A stretch of DNA of 64,000 bases from Arthrobacter sp. CDRTa11 (GTDB lineage: Bacteria; Actinomycetota; Actinomycetes; Actinomycetales; Micrococcaceae), in the NCBI RefSeq assembly GCF_026427775.1, contig NZ_CP044532.1:4092001-4156000 (forward strand), read 5' to 3'. This document shows positions 57,620 through 64,000 of this stretch, piece by piece. Positions within the stretch are counted from its first letter, which is position 1. Each line of letters opens with the position of its first letter. The notes below the pieces were generated by a model. That model was not told the DNA's origin. It worked only from the letters and a program-made list of their open reading frames with translations, and did no database searches. Both the position numbers and the translations under genes were made by a program.

Positions 57620-59358
57620 TACTGGTCCTTTTTCGGCCCGTTGGGGCCAGCTGGGGTGGTGACAGAGTCTGCGCCATTATCGTCATAACGGCTGGGAGTT
57701 TGCTGGGTTCCGGAGGACTCGTCGGCAGGACCGGCAGGCACCTGCCATTCCTCGGAGAGGAGCTTACGGAGGACGGCGGACTCGGCGGCGAGCCGATGGT
57801 CTTCACCGCGCGCCAGGAGGCCGTATTCCACCATGGTGCGGCCGTCCTCGTGCGTGCCCGTGCGAATCCAGACGCGGCGGCGGTTTACGTAGAGCGACAT
57901 GACCAGCCCCGCGACAGCCAACAGGGCAAAGATCAGGGCGTACAGCTGGCCGGGGTTGTGGTGGATGTCCACGCCCACGTACCGCTTTACGCCGTCAAAA
58001 CTGATGCTCCCCTTGCCGTCGGGCAGGGTGAGGCTGGCACCGGGCGTCAACGTGAGGCCTCCGGCCTCGAGGTTCCGGGCGTTCAGCGGAGTCAGGTCCT
58101 TGACGTTGAGCTCAAAGACATTCTGCGGGGCGCCGTCGTCCAGGCCGAGGTCCCCGTAGTACGAGTTCAACGTCAGCTGCGGGTTGAACAGTTCGGGGTC
58201 CCCGCTGAAGGACACACCTTCAGGGGTGACGAAGGCGGTGGGCAGGAAGAAGCCCTGGAAGCCCAGCTGGTCCGGCTTGGCGTCGGGAACCTTGATGACC
58301 ACCGACGAGTAGTAGTTCTCGCCCTGCAGCTTGCCCACCACAGGGCCCTGGAAAGCCACGTTGCCCGCTCCGTCGCGGACGGTGACCAGCGGGGCGTACC
58401 CGTTTCCCGTGAGGTAGATGCTGGTGCCGCCCAAGGTGACGGGATCGTTGACTTTCAGGGTTTCCTGCCGCGCCGGCGCGTCAGGGTTTTCCTTGGTGGT
58501 CACTGCTGCGGAGAAGTCGATGGGCTGGCCGAACTTACCCCTGGATTCCCGGTCAAAGGTGATGTCGAACTTATCGAGCTGGATAGAGTACGGCTGCAGC
58601 TGGCTGGACTGGAAATTGGTACCGGGCATGAATTGGTCGTAACCCACCAGGGTGTTCACGAACGTGTCGCCTTCCACCAGGATGCGCTGCCCGCTGTATC
58701 CAAAGAGCCCGCCAACCGCCACGGACACCAGCACGCCGATCAGGGATGTGTGGAACAGCAGGTTCCCCACTTCCTTCATAAAGCCGCGTTCGGCCCCCAA
58801 AGACGGCCGCGCGCCGTCGTCGTCCCTCACCTCAACACGGTAGCCGCGCTTCTTGAGCAGCCCGGCGGCGCTGTGAATAGCGTCCGACGCCGGGAGGCCG
58901 GCCGCCGCCGGCACCACCAGCGTGCCGTACTCGGGCAGGCGGGAGAGCCGCTTCGGGGTACGCGGCGGCTGGGACCGCATCGCCTTGTAATGGGCCATGG
59001 CGCGGGGCACCACGCAGCCGATCAGGGAAATGAACAGCAGCAGGTAGATGGCGGAGAACCAGGCGGACGAGTAGACGTCGTACAGCTGCAGGGTGTCCAG
59101 CAGCTTGCCGTAGCCCGGGTTGTTCCTTATGTACTCCGTGACGGTGGAAGGGTTCGCGGGGCGCTGCGGGAACAGCGAGCCAGGCACCGCGGCAACCGCC
59201 AGCAGCAGGAGCAGGAAAAGCGCCGTCCGCATGCTGGTGAGCTGCGTCCACGCCCAGCGCAGCATTTCCTTGGGGCCCAGGGCCGGCAGCGCGGCATCAG
59301 CCTTGGCTTCGGCCACCGGGGTGGAGGACTTATTCTCTGCGTTCACTCGCTCGCTCAT
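57619..59358 (-). CDS. resB: Cytochrome c biogenesis protein ResB/Ccs1
   Basis: 579 residues. Three N-terminal helices (TALFLLLLLAVAAVPGSLFPQR, WFSAIYLLLFISLIGCVVPRAM, NLLFHTSLIGVLVSVAVGGLFG) are followed by a large extracytoplasmic domain (FQGPVVGKLQGENYYSSVVIKVP) and a fourth helix (QLYALIFALLAVAGLVMSLYV). SLFPQRPANPSTVTEYIRNNPG is typical for the family. It forms the haem-delivery and ligation complex with CcsB. ATG 59358 overlaps the ccdA stop by one base; a longer in-frame extension to 59712 lies inside ccdA and is not real. Confidence 0.95.
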   Translation of the reverse strand: MSERVNAENKSSTPVAEAKADAALPALGPKEMLRWAWTQLTSMRTALFLLLLLAVAAVPGSLFPQRPANPSTVTEYIRNNPGYGKLLDTLQLYDVYSSAWFSAIYLLLFISLIGCVVPRAMAHYKAMRSQPPRTPKRLSRLPEYGTLVVPAAAGLPASDAIHSAAGLLKKRGYRVEVRDDDGARPSLGAERGFMKEVGNLLFHTSLIGVLVSVAVGGLFGYSGQRILVEGDTFVNTLVGYDQFMPGTNFQSSQLQPYSIQLDKFDITFDRESRGKFGQPIDFSAAVTTKENPDAPARQETLKVNDPVTLGGTSIYLTGNGYAPLVTVRDGAGNVAFQGPVVGKLQGENYYSSVVIKVPDAKPDQLGFQGFFLPTAFVTPEGVSFSGDPELFNPQLTLNSYYGDLGLDDGAPQNVFELNVKDLTPLNARNLEAGGLTLTPGASLTLPDGKGSISFDGVKRYVGVDIHHNPGQLYALIFALLAVAGLVMSLYVNRRRVWIRTGTHEDGRTMVEYGLLARGEDHRLAAESAVLRKLLSEEWQVPAGPADESSGTQQTPSRYDDNGADSVTTPAGPNGPKKDQ

Positions 59359-60113
59359 CAGATCGGCAACTTCACATCGGTTTGGAACCAGTACTGGAGC
59401 CCGGTCACCCAGGCGCCCCAGACGCCGCTGGCCATCAACAGGCCCAGCACGATCAGGATCGCTCCGCCGGTCCGTTGGATGGCCAGCCGGTGGGTACGGA
59501 AAAAGGACATCACGCCCATCCCGCGGCGCACCGCGAGGGCAATCAGGAGGAACGGGATGCCCAGGCCCAGGCTGTAGACAAAGGCCAGGAACGCGCCCTT
59601 GGCGGCGGACGAGCCGCCGGAGAGGCTCAGGAGCTGGACAGCGGAATAGGTGGGGCCGATGCACGGCGCCCAGCCCAGCCCGAACGTTATGCCCAGCAGC
59701 GGGGCACCCCATAGCCCGGCAGGCGGTTTGGCGTGGATTTTCGCATCACGCTGCAGCCAGCCGAAACCACCCATGAACACAACACCCATAACGATCACCA
59801 GGACACCCAGGAGCTGGGTGATCCAGGCGTTCTGGGAGCCCGTGATCAGCGTGCCGAGTTGCCCGAAGGCACCGCCCAGGAGCACAAAAATCGCGGAGAA
59901 CCCCAATACGAACAGCCCAATCCCCGCGAACATCCGGCCACGCTTCTGCTTCTGCAGGTCCACGCCGGTCAGTCCCGTGACGTAGCCCAGGTACCCCGGC
60001 ACCAGGGGAAGCACGCACGGCGACAGGAAAGACACGAGTCCGGCAAGCAGCGCCACCGGAATGGCGAGGAGCAGGGAGCCGCTCAGGATGGCTTCGGCGA
60101 AGGGGCTGTTCAC
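59358..60113 (-). CDS. ccdA: Thiol-disulfide transport protein CcdA
   Basis: 251 residues, six helices, DsbD-gamma family. The two redox cysteines are Cys33 (SFLSPCVLPLVPGY) and Cys151 (GLGWAPCIGPTYSA). The protein carries electrons from cytoplasmic thioredoxin to ResA, which keeps the haem-binding cysteines of apocytochrome c reduced. GTG start at 60113, 15 bp after resA. Second step of the resA-ccdA-resB-ccsB operon. Confidence 0.95.
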   Translation of the reverse strand: MNSPFAEAILSGSLLLAIPVALLAGLVSFLSPCVLPLVPGYLGYVTGLTGVDLQKQKRGRMFAGIGLFVLGFSAIFVLLGGAFGQLGTLITGSQNAWITQLLGVLVIVMGVVFMGGFGWLQRDAKIHAKPPAGLWGAPLLGITFGLGWAPCIGPTYSAVQLLSLSGGSSAAKGAFLAFVYSLGLGIPFLLIALAVRRGMGVMSFFRTHRLAIQRTGGAILIVLGLLMASGVWGAWVTGLQYWFQTDVKLPI

Positions 60114-60128
60114 GGTCCGGGGCCGCCG

Positions 60129-60755
60129 CTACTCTGCCACTGCGGCGGTGATGAGGGCTTTGAGGGTGCCCTTCTGGATTTCGCCGAGGACACGCGAGGC
60201 AACTCGGCCCTGCTTGTCCAGCACCAGCGTGGTGGGGACGGCACCGGGAGGAACAATGCCGGACACGGCCAGGAGCACGGCACCGTCCTTGTCGTCAAAG
60301 CTGGGATAGGTCAGGTTGAACGACTTGTCGAATGCCTCGGCGGTGGCTTTTTCGTCCCGGAGGTTGACGCCGTAGAACTGCACGCCCTGGTCCTTGAATT
60401 CCTGGTGCAGGGCTTCGAGCTGCGGAGCCTCCACCCGGCACGGCGCACAGGCGGCAAACCAGAAGTTCAGGACCGTCACCTTGCCCTGGAGATCGGCGGG
60501 GGTCACGGACGTGCCGTTGAAGAGTGTGCCGTTGATTTCGACGGCGGACTTGCGGTCCGCGGGGGCGAACTCCGTGACGGAGCCGTCCCCGGCAACGTAG
60601 TTTTTGTTGTCTCCGGCTTTGGCCTGTTTGGCCAGGGCATCCTCCTGGGCGCAGGCAGACAGCCCCAGGGTAAGGGCTGTCAGGGCCACGCCGCCGGCTG
60701 CAAGCAGGCTGCGGCGCGAGGTAGCCGGGGTGGACCCGGCCGGCTTCATGGGCAT
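60129..60755 (-). CDS. resA: ResA/TlpA-like thiol-disulfide lipoprotein
   Basis: 208 residues. The signal peptide RRSLLAAGGVALTALTLGLSAC ends in a lipobox (Cys35) and begins with a twin-arginine-like pair. The thioredoxin-fold active site is FAACAPCRVE (Cys103 and Cys106), and VPTTLVLDKQGRV holds the cis-Pro. It reduces the CXXCH cysteines of apocytochromes outside the membrane. The start lies 2 bp after the histidine phosphatase gene's stop, in one operon. Confidence 0.93.
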   Translation of the reverse strand: MPMKPAGSTPATSRRSLLAAGGVALTALTLGLSACAQEDALAKQAKAGDNKNYVAGDGSVTEFAPADRKSAVEINGTLFNGTSVTPADLQGKVTVLNFWFAACAPCRVEAPQLEALHQEFKDQGVQFYGVNLRDEKATAEAFDKSFNLTYPSFDDKDGAVLLAVSGIVPPGAVPTTLVLDKQGRVASRVLGEIQKGTLKALITAAVAE

Positions 60756-60757
60756 GA

Positions 60758-61438
60758 CTAGGCTCCGGGGGTGCTGGCAGCACCGGGAAGAAGGGCGGCA
60801 GCGGGCTCAGTGTACTGAACGCGCAGGAGCGAGCCGTCGTCGTCGAACACCAGGGAGGTGATGGACGTCAGCGTGCATTCGCGTTTCCGGGGATCGTGCC
60901 ACAGCGGCCGGCCTTCGGCGCTGAGGCGGGTGGCCCAGATAGGGAGCTGGTGGCTGACCATGATGGCTTCTGGCCCGTCTGTTCCGTAGTCGCCGCCCGC
61001 GAGCTCGATCGCGCGGAGCCGGGCGTCCTGGACAGCGGCCCTGACCCTGGCCGCCTGGTCCTTATACGGCTCGCCCCAGGACGGCTTCAGCGGGTTGACC
61101 AGCCGCGGCCAGTGCTTGGGACGGCGGAGCTCGGCCTTGCTGACCTTCATGCCCTCGAAGTAGTTCTCGGCCTCAATGATCCGCGGGTCCGTATGGATCT
61201 CCAGGCCCAAAACCTCGGCCGTGGGGGCCGCCGTTTCCTGTGCCCTTACCAGCGGCGAGGATGCGAGGTAGACGATCCGGGCGCCTGCGGCGGCGCGGTC
61301 GCTGAAGTGCCGGGCGAGCATCTCAGCCATCTGCCGGCCCAACGCGGAGAGGTGGAATTCGGGCAGCCTTCCGTACAGAACGCCGTCGGGATTGTGGACC
61401 TCGCCGTGGCGGAGCAGATGGACAGTGGCTTGGGGCAT
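60758..61438 (-). CDS. Histidine phosphatase superfamily (phosphoglycerate mutase-like)
   Basis: 226 residues. LLRHGEVHNPDGVLYGRLPEFHLSALGRQMAEMLA carries the phospho-accepting His in the RHGE motif, and SSPLVRAQETAAPTAEVLGLEIHTD and VSHQLPIWATRL complete the pocket. This gene often precedes the resA operon in actinobacteria; its substrate is not known. No ribosome-binding site is seen; GAAACT seven bases before the ATG may be a leaderless -10 box. First gene of the cytochrome c maturation operon. Confidence 0.88.
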   Translation of the reverse strand: MPQATVHLLRHGEVHNPDGVLYGRLPEFHLSALGRQMAEMLARHFSDRAAAGARIVYLASSPLVRAQETAAPTAEVLGLEIHTDPRIIEAENYFEGMKVSKAELRRPKHWPRLVNPLKPSWGEPYKDQAARVRAAVQDARLRAIELAGGDYGTDGPEAIMVSHQLPIWATRLSAEGRPLWHDPRKRECTLTSITSLVFDDDGSLLRVQYTEPAAALLPGAASTPGA

Positions 61439-61543
61439 GTTTACCAGTTTCTCAAAGATGGCGTGCTATCCGAAATCTTCTGCACAGCTTTCTACAAACA
61501 GTAGAACTGAAGTTTTTCAAAAAATGTTCCGGAACGGGGAACA

Positions 61544-61568
61544 AAACATGCAAATGCATGTTTATACT
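61544..61568 (+). promoter_or_regulatory. yceI promoter with MarR-like palindrome
   Basis: AAACATGCA (61544-61552) and TGCATGTTT (61555-61563) are perfect 9-bp arms with a 2-bp spacer. They abut the -10 box TATACT (61563-61568), a position for a repressor. The size fits MarR-family operators. Confidence 0.55.
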
Positions 61569-61653
61569 GGATGCAGCAGTTAGTTGATACTTCAACAGAT
61601 GAAGCGTCAATCAACCCGGCACTACTCACCCGACATACATCAAGGAGAACACC

Positions 61654-62202
61654 ATGGCACTTCCCGCAGACGTCACCACCGGCACCTGGACCCTCGACAA
61701 CTCGCACAGCGAAATCGGATTCACCGTCCGGCACGCAGGCATCAGCAAGGTCCGCGGCCAGTTCAAGGATGCCGAAGCAACCTTGGACCTGGCTGAAAAC
61801 GTGGCCGATTCCAAGATCAGTGCCACCATCAAGACCTCCAGCTTCGACTCCGGAGACGTCAACCGCGACGGCCACGTCCGCGGCGAAGACTTCTTCGACG
61901 TAGAGAAGTTCCCGGAAATCTCCTTCGTTTCAAACGGTCTGGTGGCCAACGGCAACAGCTACGAGCTGACCGGCGACCTCACCATCAAGGGCGTCACCCG
62001 CCCCGTGTCCCTCGAAACCGAGTTCAACGGTGTGGCCGTGGACCCGTTCGGCAACACCCGCGCCGGCGTTTCCGCCGAGACCACCATCAGCCGCAAGGAC
62101 TTCGGCCTCACCTGGAACGCCGTCCTGGAAGCCGGCGGCGTCCTGGTCAGCGACAAGGTTGCCATCAACCTCGAGCTCGCCTTCATCGCACCGGCAGCCT
62201 GA
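61654..62202 (+). CDS. YceI-family lipid/isoprenoid-binding protein
   Basis: 182 residues without signal peptide. TTGTWTLDNSHSEIGFTVRHAGISKVRGQF is the family opening, with DGHVRGEDFFDVEKFPEISFVS and GDLTIKGVTRPVSLETEFNG in the middle. The fold is a lipocalin-like barrel that holds isoprenoids in characterised members. AAGGAG precedes the ATG. A MarR-like palindrome sits in its promoter. Role in this host unknown; stress-linked in many bacteria. Confidence 0.93.
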   Translation: MALPADVTTGTWTLDNSHSEIGFTVRHAGISKVRGQFKDAEATLDLAENVADSKISATIKTSSFDSGDVNRDGHVRGEDFFDVEKFPEISFVSNGLVANGNSYELTGDLTIKGVTRPVSLETEFNGVAVDPFGNTRAGVSAETTISRKDFGLTWNAVLEAGGVLVSDKVAINLELAFIAPAA

Positions 62203-62240
62203 TTTCCCCATCCTGATTTCCCACCGCTGATTTCCCACCG
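62199..62240. repeat. 14-bp tandem repeat, three units, at the yceI stop codon
   Basis: CTGATTTCCCCATC, CTGATTTCCCACCG and CTGATTTCCCACCG follow each other at 62199, 62213 and 62227. The first contains the yceI stop codon. Confidence 0.9.
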
Positions 62241-62242
62241 CA

Positions 62243-62281
62243 CCCCGGCCGCTGGTTCCCCAGGAGTCAGACAGGCCGGGG
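62243..62281 (+). terminator. Probable terminator hairpin after yceI
   Basis: CCCCGGCC (62243-62250) and GGCCGGGG (62274-62281) with a 23-nt loop, followed by CGCTGTGTTT. Moderate support. Confidence 0.45.
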
Positions 62282-62287
62282 CGCTGT

Positions 62288-62333
62288 GTTTAACGCCCTC
62301 GCCGTTTAACGCCCTCATCGTTTAGCGCCCCCC
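62288..62333. repeat. 16-bp tandem repeat, three units
   Basis: GTTTAACGCCCTCGCC (62288), GTTTAACGCCCTCATC (62304) and the degenerate GTTTAGCGCCCCCC (62320), in the gap between yceI and the next gene. Confidence 0.8.
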
Positions 62334-62457
62334 TTCCAGGCCGTGCGCCTGTGCCTTAGCCAAGCGCATGTCCCAGGCAAGTCACTCGTCTGGAACAACC
62401 CCTGCTGTTCCCCGACATGTCGCCGCAAATCTCCTGGATAAGAGTGGGTGCCCGGTC

Positions 62458-62463
62458 TACAGT
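62458..62463 (+). promoter_or_regulatory. -10 box (TACAGT) of the gene at 62471
   Basis: TACAGT ends 7 nt before the ATG; GAGAG lies too close to act as a ribosome-binding site; leaderless arrangement. Confidence 0.5.
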
Positions 62464-62470
62464 GAGAGCC

Positions 62471-63238
62471 ATGACCAACCCCAGTGAAGTACCGCAGCCC
62501 CCGCAGCCGGGTGCCCAGCCTCCGGCCGGCAACGTTCCCCCCGCCGGCAACGTTCCTCCAGCCGGCGCGGTGCCGCCACAGGGTCACCAGCCACAGCAGG
62601 GTTACCAAGCGCCGCAGCAGGGCTATGAGGCACCGTCCCAGGGCTACCAGCCGCCGCCGGGTTATCAGGCACCGCCCCAGGCTTACGGACAGCCGTACCC
62701 GCCGCAGAATCAGCCCTACCCGCCGCCAGGTCAGCCTTACGGCCAGCCCGGCTATGGTGCCGGCGCCGCCCCGAGCAATGTCCCGCCGTCGGGCCTGGGC
62801 TACGCCGCCCCTCCACGCAACGTCTTTGGCCTCAGCCTGGACAACATTCAGCAGCGGTTCATTGACACCCAGGGTGTGCCGCAGCAGCTGGTCACGTCCT
62901 ACTGGCTCTGGATCGCTGCAGCAGCGCTCGGGATCGTCTTCAGCCTGGTCAACATGTTCACCGTCAGCAGCGCCTTCGGCGGCATGATGATGGGGGCAGG
63001 GATTGGCGGATTTGTCTTCCAGCTCATCTTCGCGGCCCTGTACGTGTTCATCGCCATCCGGCTGAAGGAGGGTGCACGGTGGGCCCGCCTTGTCCTCTCC
63101 ATCCTGGGCGGCCTGGCCGTGATGGGCTTCTTCGCAAACCTTGTGTTCTTCAATCTCAGCCTCCTCAGCTCCGCGGCTGCCGTGGCCGCTGCGGTCATGA
63201 TGTGGCTGCCCCAATCCCAGGAACACTTCAAGGGCTAA
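62471..63238 (+). CDS. Membrane protein with Pro/Gln/Tyr-rich N-terminus
   Basis: 255 residues from ATG 62471. Residues 1-115 are low-complexity (PPAGNVPPAGNVPPAG, QGYQAPQQGYEAPSQGYQ, QPYPPQNQPYPPPGQPYG) and cytoplasmic by prediction. Four membrane helices follow (WIAAAALGIVFSLVNMFTV, MGAGIGGFVFQLIFAALYVFIAI, LVLSILGGLAVMGFFANLVFF, SLLSSAAAVAAAVMMWLP). The segment IDTQGVPQQLVTSYWLW before the first helix resembles VPQLVNISFW in the next gene, so the two are paralogues. Function unknown; such tails can drive protein clustering. Confidence 0.85.
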   Translation: MTNPSEVPQPPQPGAQPPAGNVPPAGNVPPAGAVPPQGHQPQQGYQAPQQGYEAPSQGYQPPPGYQAPPQAYGQPYPPQNQPYPPPGQPYGQPGYGAGAAPSNVPPSGLGYAAPPRNVFGLSLDNIQQRFIDTQGVPQQLVTSYWLWIAAAALGIVFSLVNMFTVSSAFGGMMMGAGIGGFVFQLIFAALYVFIAIRLKEGARWARLVLSILGGLAVMGFFANLVFFNLSLLSSAAAVAAAVMMWLPQSQEHFKG

Positions 63239-63265
63239 CACCGCCCTCAGTGGGGTTCACGTTAC

Positions 63266-63300
63266 AAAGGCCGCAGCCCGGATCACCGGCTGCGGCCTTT
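63266..63300 (+). terminator. Rho-independent terminator
   Basis: AAAGGCCGCAGCC (63266-63278) and GGCTGCGGCCTTT (63288-63300), perfect 13-bp arms ending in TTTCTT, 27 bp after the stop codon. The rest of 63301-63534 holds the next gene's promoter and nothing else I can name. Confidence 0.9.
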
Positions 63301-63534
63301 CTTGTGGCGGCTTCAGTTCCGGCGGACAAGATCGCCCGGCCGGTCCGCTCCCCCGCCAACGCTCCTGCCCCCATAGCCCCTGCTCACCGTGCGAAACCAT
63401 GTTCAGCGGAATACCTCTCTGGAATGACCCACTGCGGGCCCGCCCGGGGGTACGGTGGACTTAAGCCACGCTGGGGTAGGGCCAGTGAACCGATCCCGGC
63501 AGCCGTCAACAACTCGACATGCAAAGGACCGTCC

Positions 63535-64000
63535 ATGAGCACTCCTCCTGTCCCGCCTCCGACTCCCAACGAGCCTGAGTCCGGCGGCCAGCCGCAGGCT
63601 CCGCGTTACGGCGAGAATGCGCCCCAGTTTGGTCACCCGTCGCCACAGTCCGGCGACAACGCCCCTCAGTATGGGCAGAACGCACCGCAGTATGGCCAGA
63701 ACGCCCCCCAATACGGGCAGAACGCCCCACAGTACGGCCAAAACTCCCCTCAATCCGGGGACAACAGTCCGCAGTACGGGCAGAACGCGCCGCAATACGG
63801 CCAGAACCCGGCTACACCGCAGTACGGGCAGAACCCCTCACAGCCACCCGCTTACGGCCAGAACCCGCCGGCCCCCTATGGCCAGCAGCCGTATGGTCAG
63901 TCGCCCTACGGGCAGTCGCCTTATGGTCAGTACCCCTCCGAGCAGCCGCAGGGCTCAGGATCCTCCGGGGTCCCCCAGCTGGTCAATATTTCGTTCTGGC
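63535..64000 (+). CDS. Membrane protein with YGQNAPQ repeats, N-terminal part (cut by window edge)
   Basis: The visible 155 residues begin MSTPPVPPPTPNEPESGGQP and contain about eight imperfect seven-residue repeats of the form QYGQNAP, encoded by 21-bp units, then QQPYGQSPYGQSPYGQYPSE. The last visible residues, SGVPQLVNISFW, match the start of the membrane part of the preceding gene, so a helical domain should follow beyond the window. AAAGGA lies 7 nt before the ATG. Paralogue of the gene at 62471; function unknown. Confidence 0.85.
   Translation, partial: MSTPPVPPPTPNEPESGGQPQAPRYGENAPQFGHPSPQSGDNAPQYGQNAPQYGQNAPQYGQNAPQYGQNSPQSGDNSPQYGQNAPQYGQNPATPQYGQNPSQPPAYGQNPPAPYGQQPYGQSPYGQSPYGQYPSEQPQGSGSSGVPQLVNISFW

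Noticed and set aside
57700..59577. 625-codon open frame on the plus strand opposite resB
   Set aside because: Mirror of the resB/ccdA coding region; composition is typical of GC-driven antisense frames.
1..64000. tRNA, rRNA, IS elements, integrases or attachment sites
   Set aside because: None recognised on reading both strands; no transposase-like or integrase-like protein is present.

Overview
The window looks like a chromosomal segment of a GC-rich actinobacterium of the Micrococcaceae (Arthrobacter or Pseudarthrobacter type). The basis is the GC-rich codon usage, System II cytochrome c maturation genes next to menaquinone genes, an IniBAC-like locus, an LAxTG sorting signal, and many start codons that sit 6-7 bases after a TAnnnT -10 box (leaderless genes). 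I found 59 genes, two of them cut by the window edges, and no rRNA, tRNA, IS element or CRISPR array.

Layout. 1-2911: acetate metabolism (ackA partial, pta) with a small acidic ORF between them. 3145-5271: an unrecognised large membrane protein. 5484-21795: a dispersed phenylacetate regulon (paaI, paaK, a PaaR-type TetR regulator, paaZ with a divergent hot-dog thioesterase, and a thiolase-hydratase-dehydrogenase operon), joined by repeated PaaR-like operators. Stress and exported proteins lie among them: an HtrA-like lipoprotein, a manganese catalase, a sortase-anchored serine protease, a tyrosine phosphatase and an SGNH esterase. 21923-27622: mixed housekeeping and stress genes (pentapeptide protein, SRPBCC, CsbD, SnoaL, DinB, dienelactone hydrolase, amino-acid permease). 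27795-31053: assimilatory nitrite reductase nirBD with a small linked gene and a GlnR-like site. 31248-36779: an ABC-F ATPase, a manganese ABC importer under a DtxR/MntR-like site, and a CPBP protease. 36810-41830: a sugar ABC importer with a heparinase-like enzyme. 42061-46042: menaquinone genes menB, menE, menA and a DUF4229 gene. 47397-56340: a five-gene co-directional cluster coding for a membrane-anchored Hsp70-like ATPase, a LuxR-type regulator, an IniB-like repeat protein and two dynamin-like GTPases. 56498-61438: ccsB, resB, ccdA, resA and a histidine phosphatase. 61654-64000: YceI and two Pro/Gln/Tyr-rich membrane proteins.

How the genes fit together. Phenylacetate degradation feeds acetyl-CoA and succinyl-CoA, but the ring-epoxidase genes (paaABCDE) are not in the window. 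Manganese import and manganese catalase point to peroxide defence. The menaquinone and cytochrome c genes form the usual actinobacterial respiratory neighbourhood, with the Hsp70/LuxR/IniBAC-like cluster lying between its two halves. That cluster is the best candidate for a poorly described envelope-stress or membrane-protection system.

The most unusual non-coding signals are five long, near-perfect inverted repeats, several sharing a core sequence; a TAAG-N4-CTTA palindrome about 65-70 bp upstream of three stress genes; and several short tandem repeats, one of them a 15-bp coding repeat.
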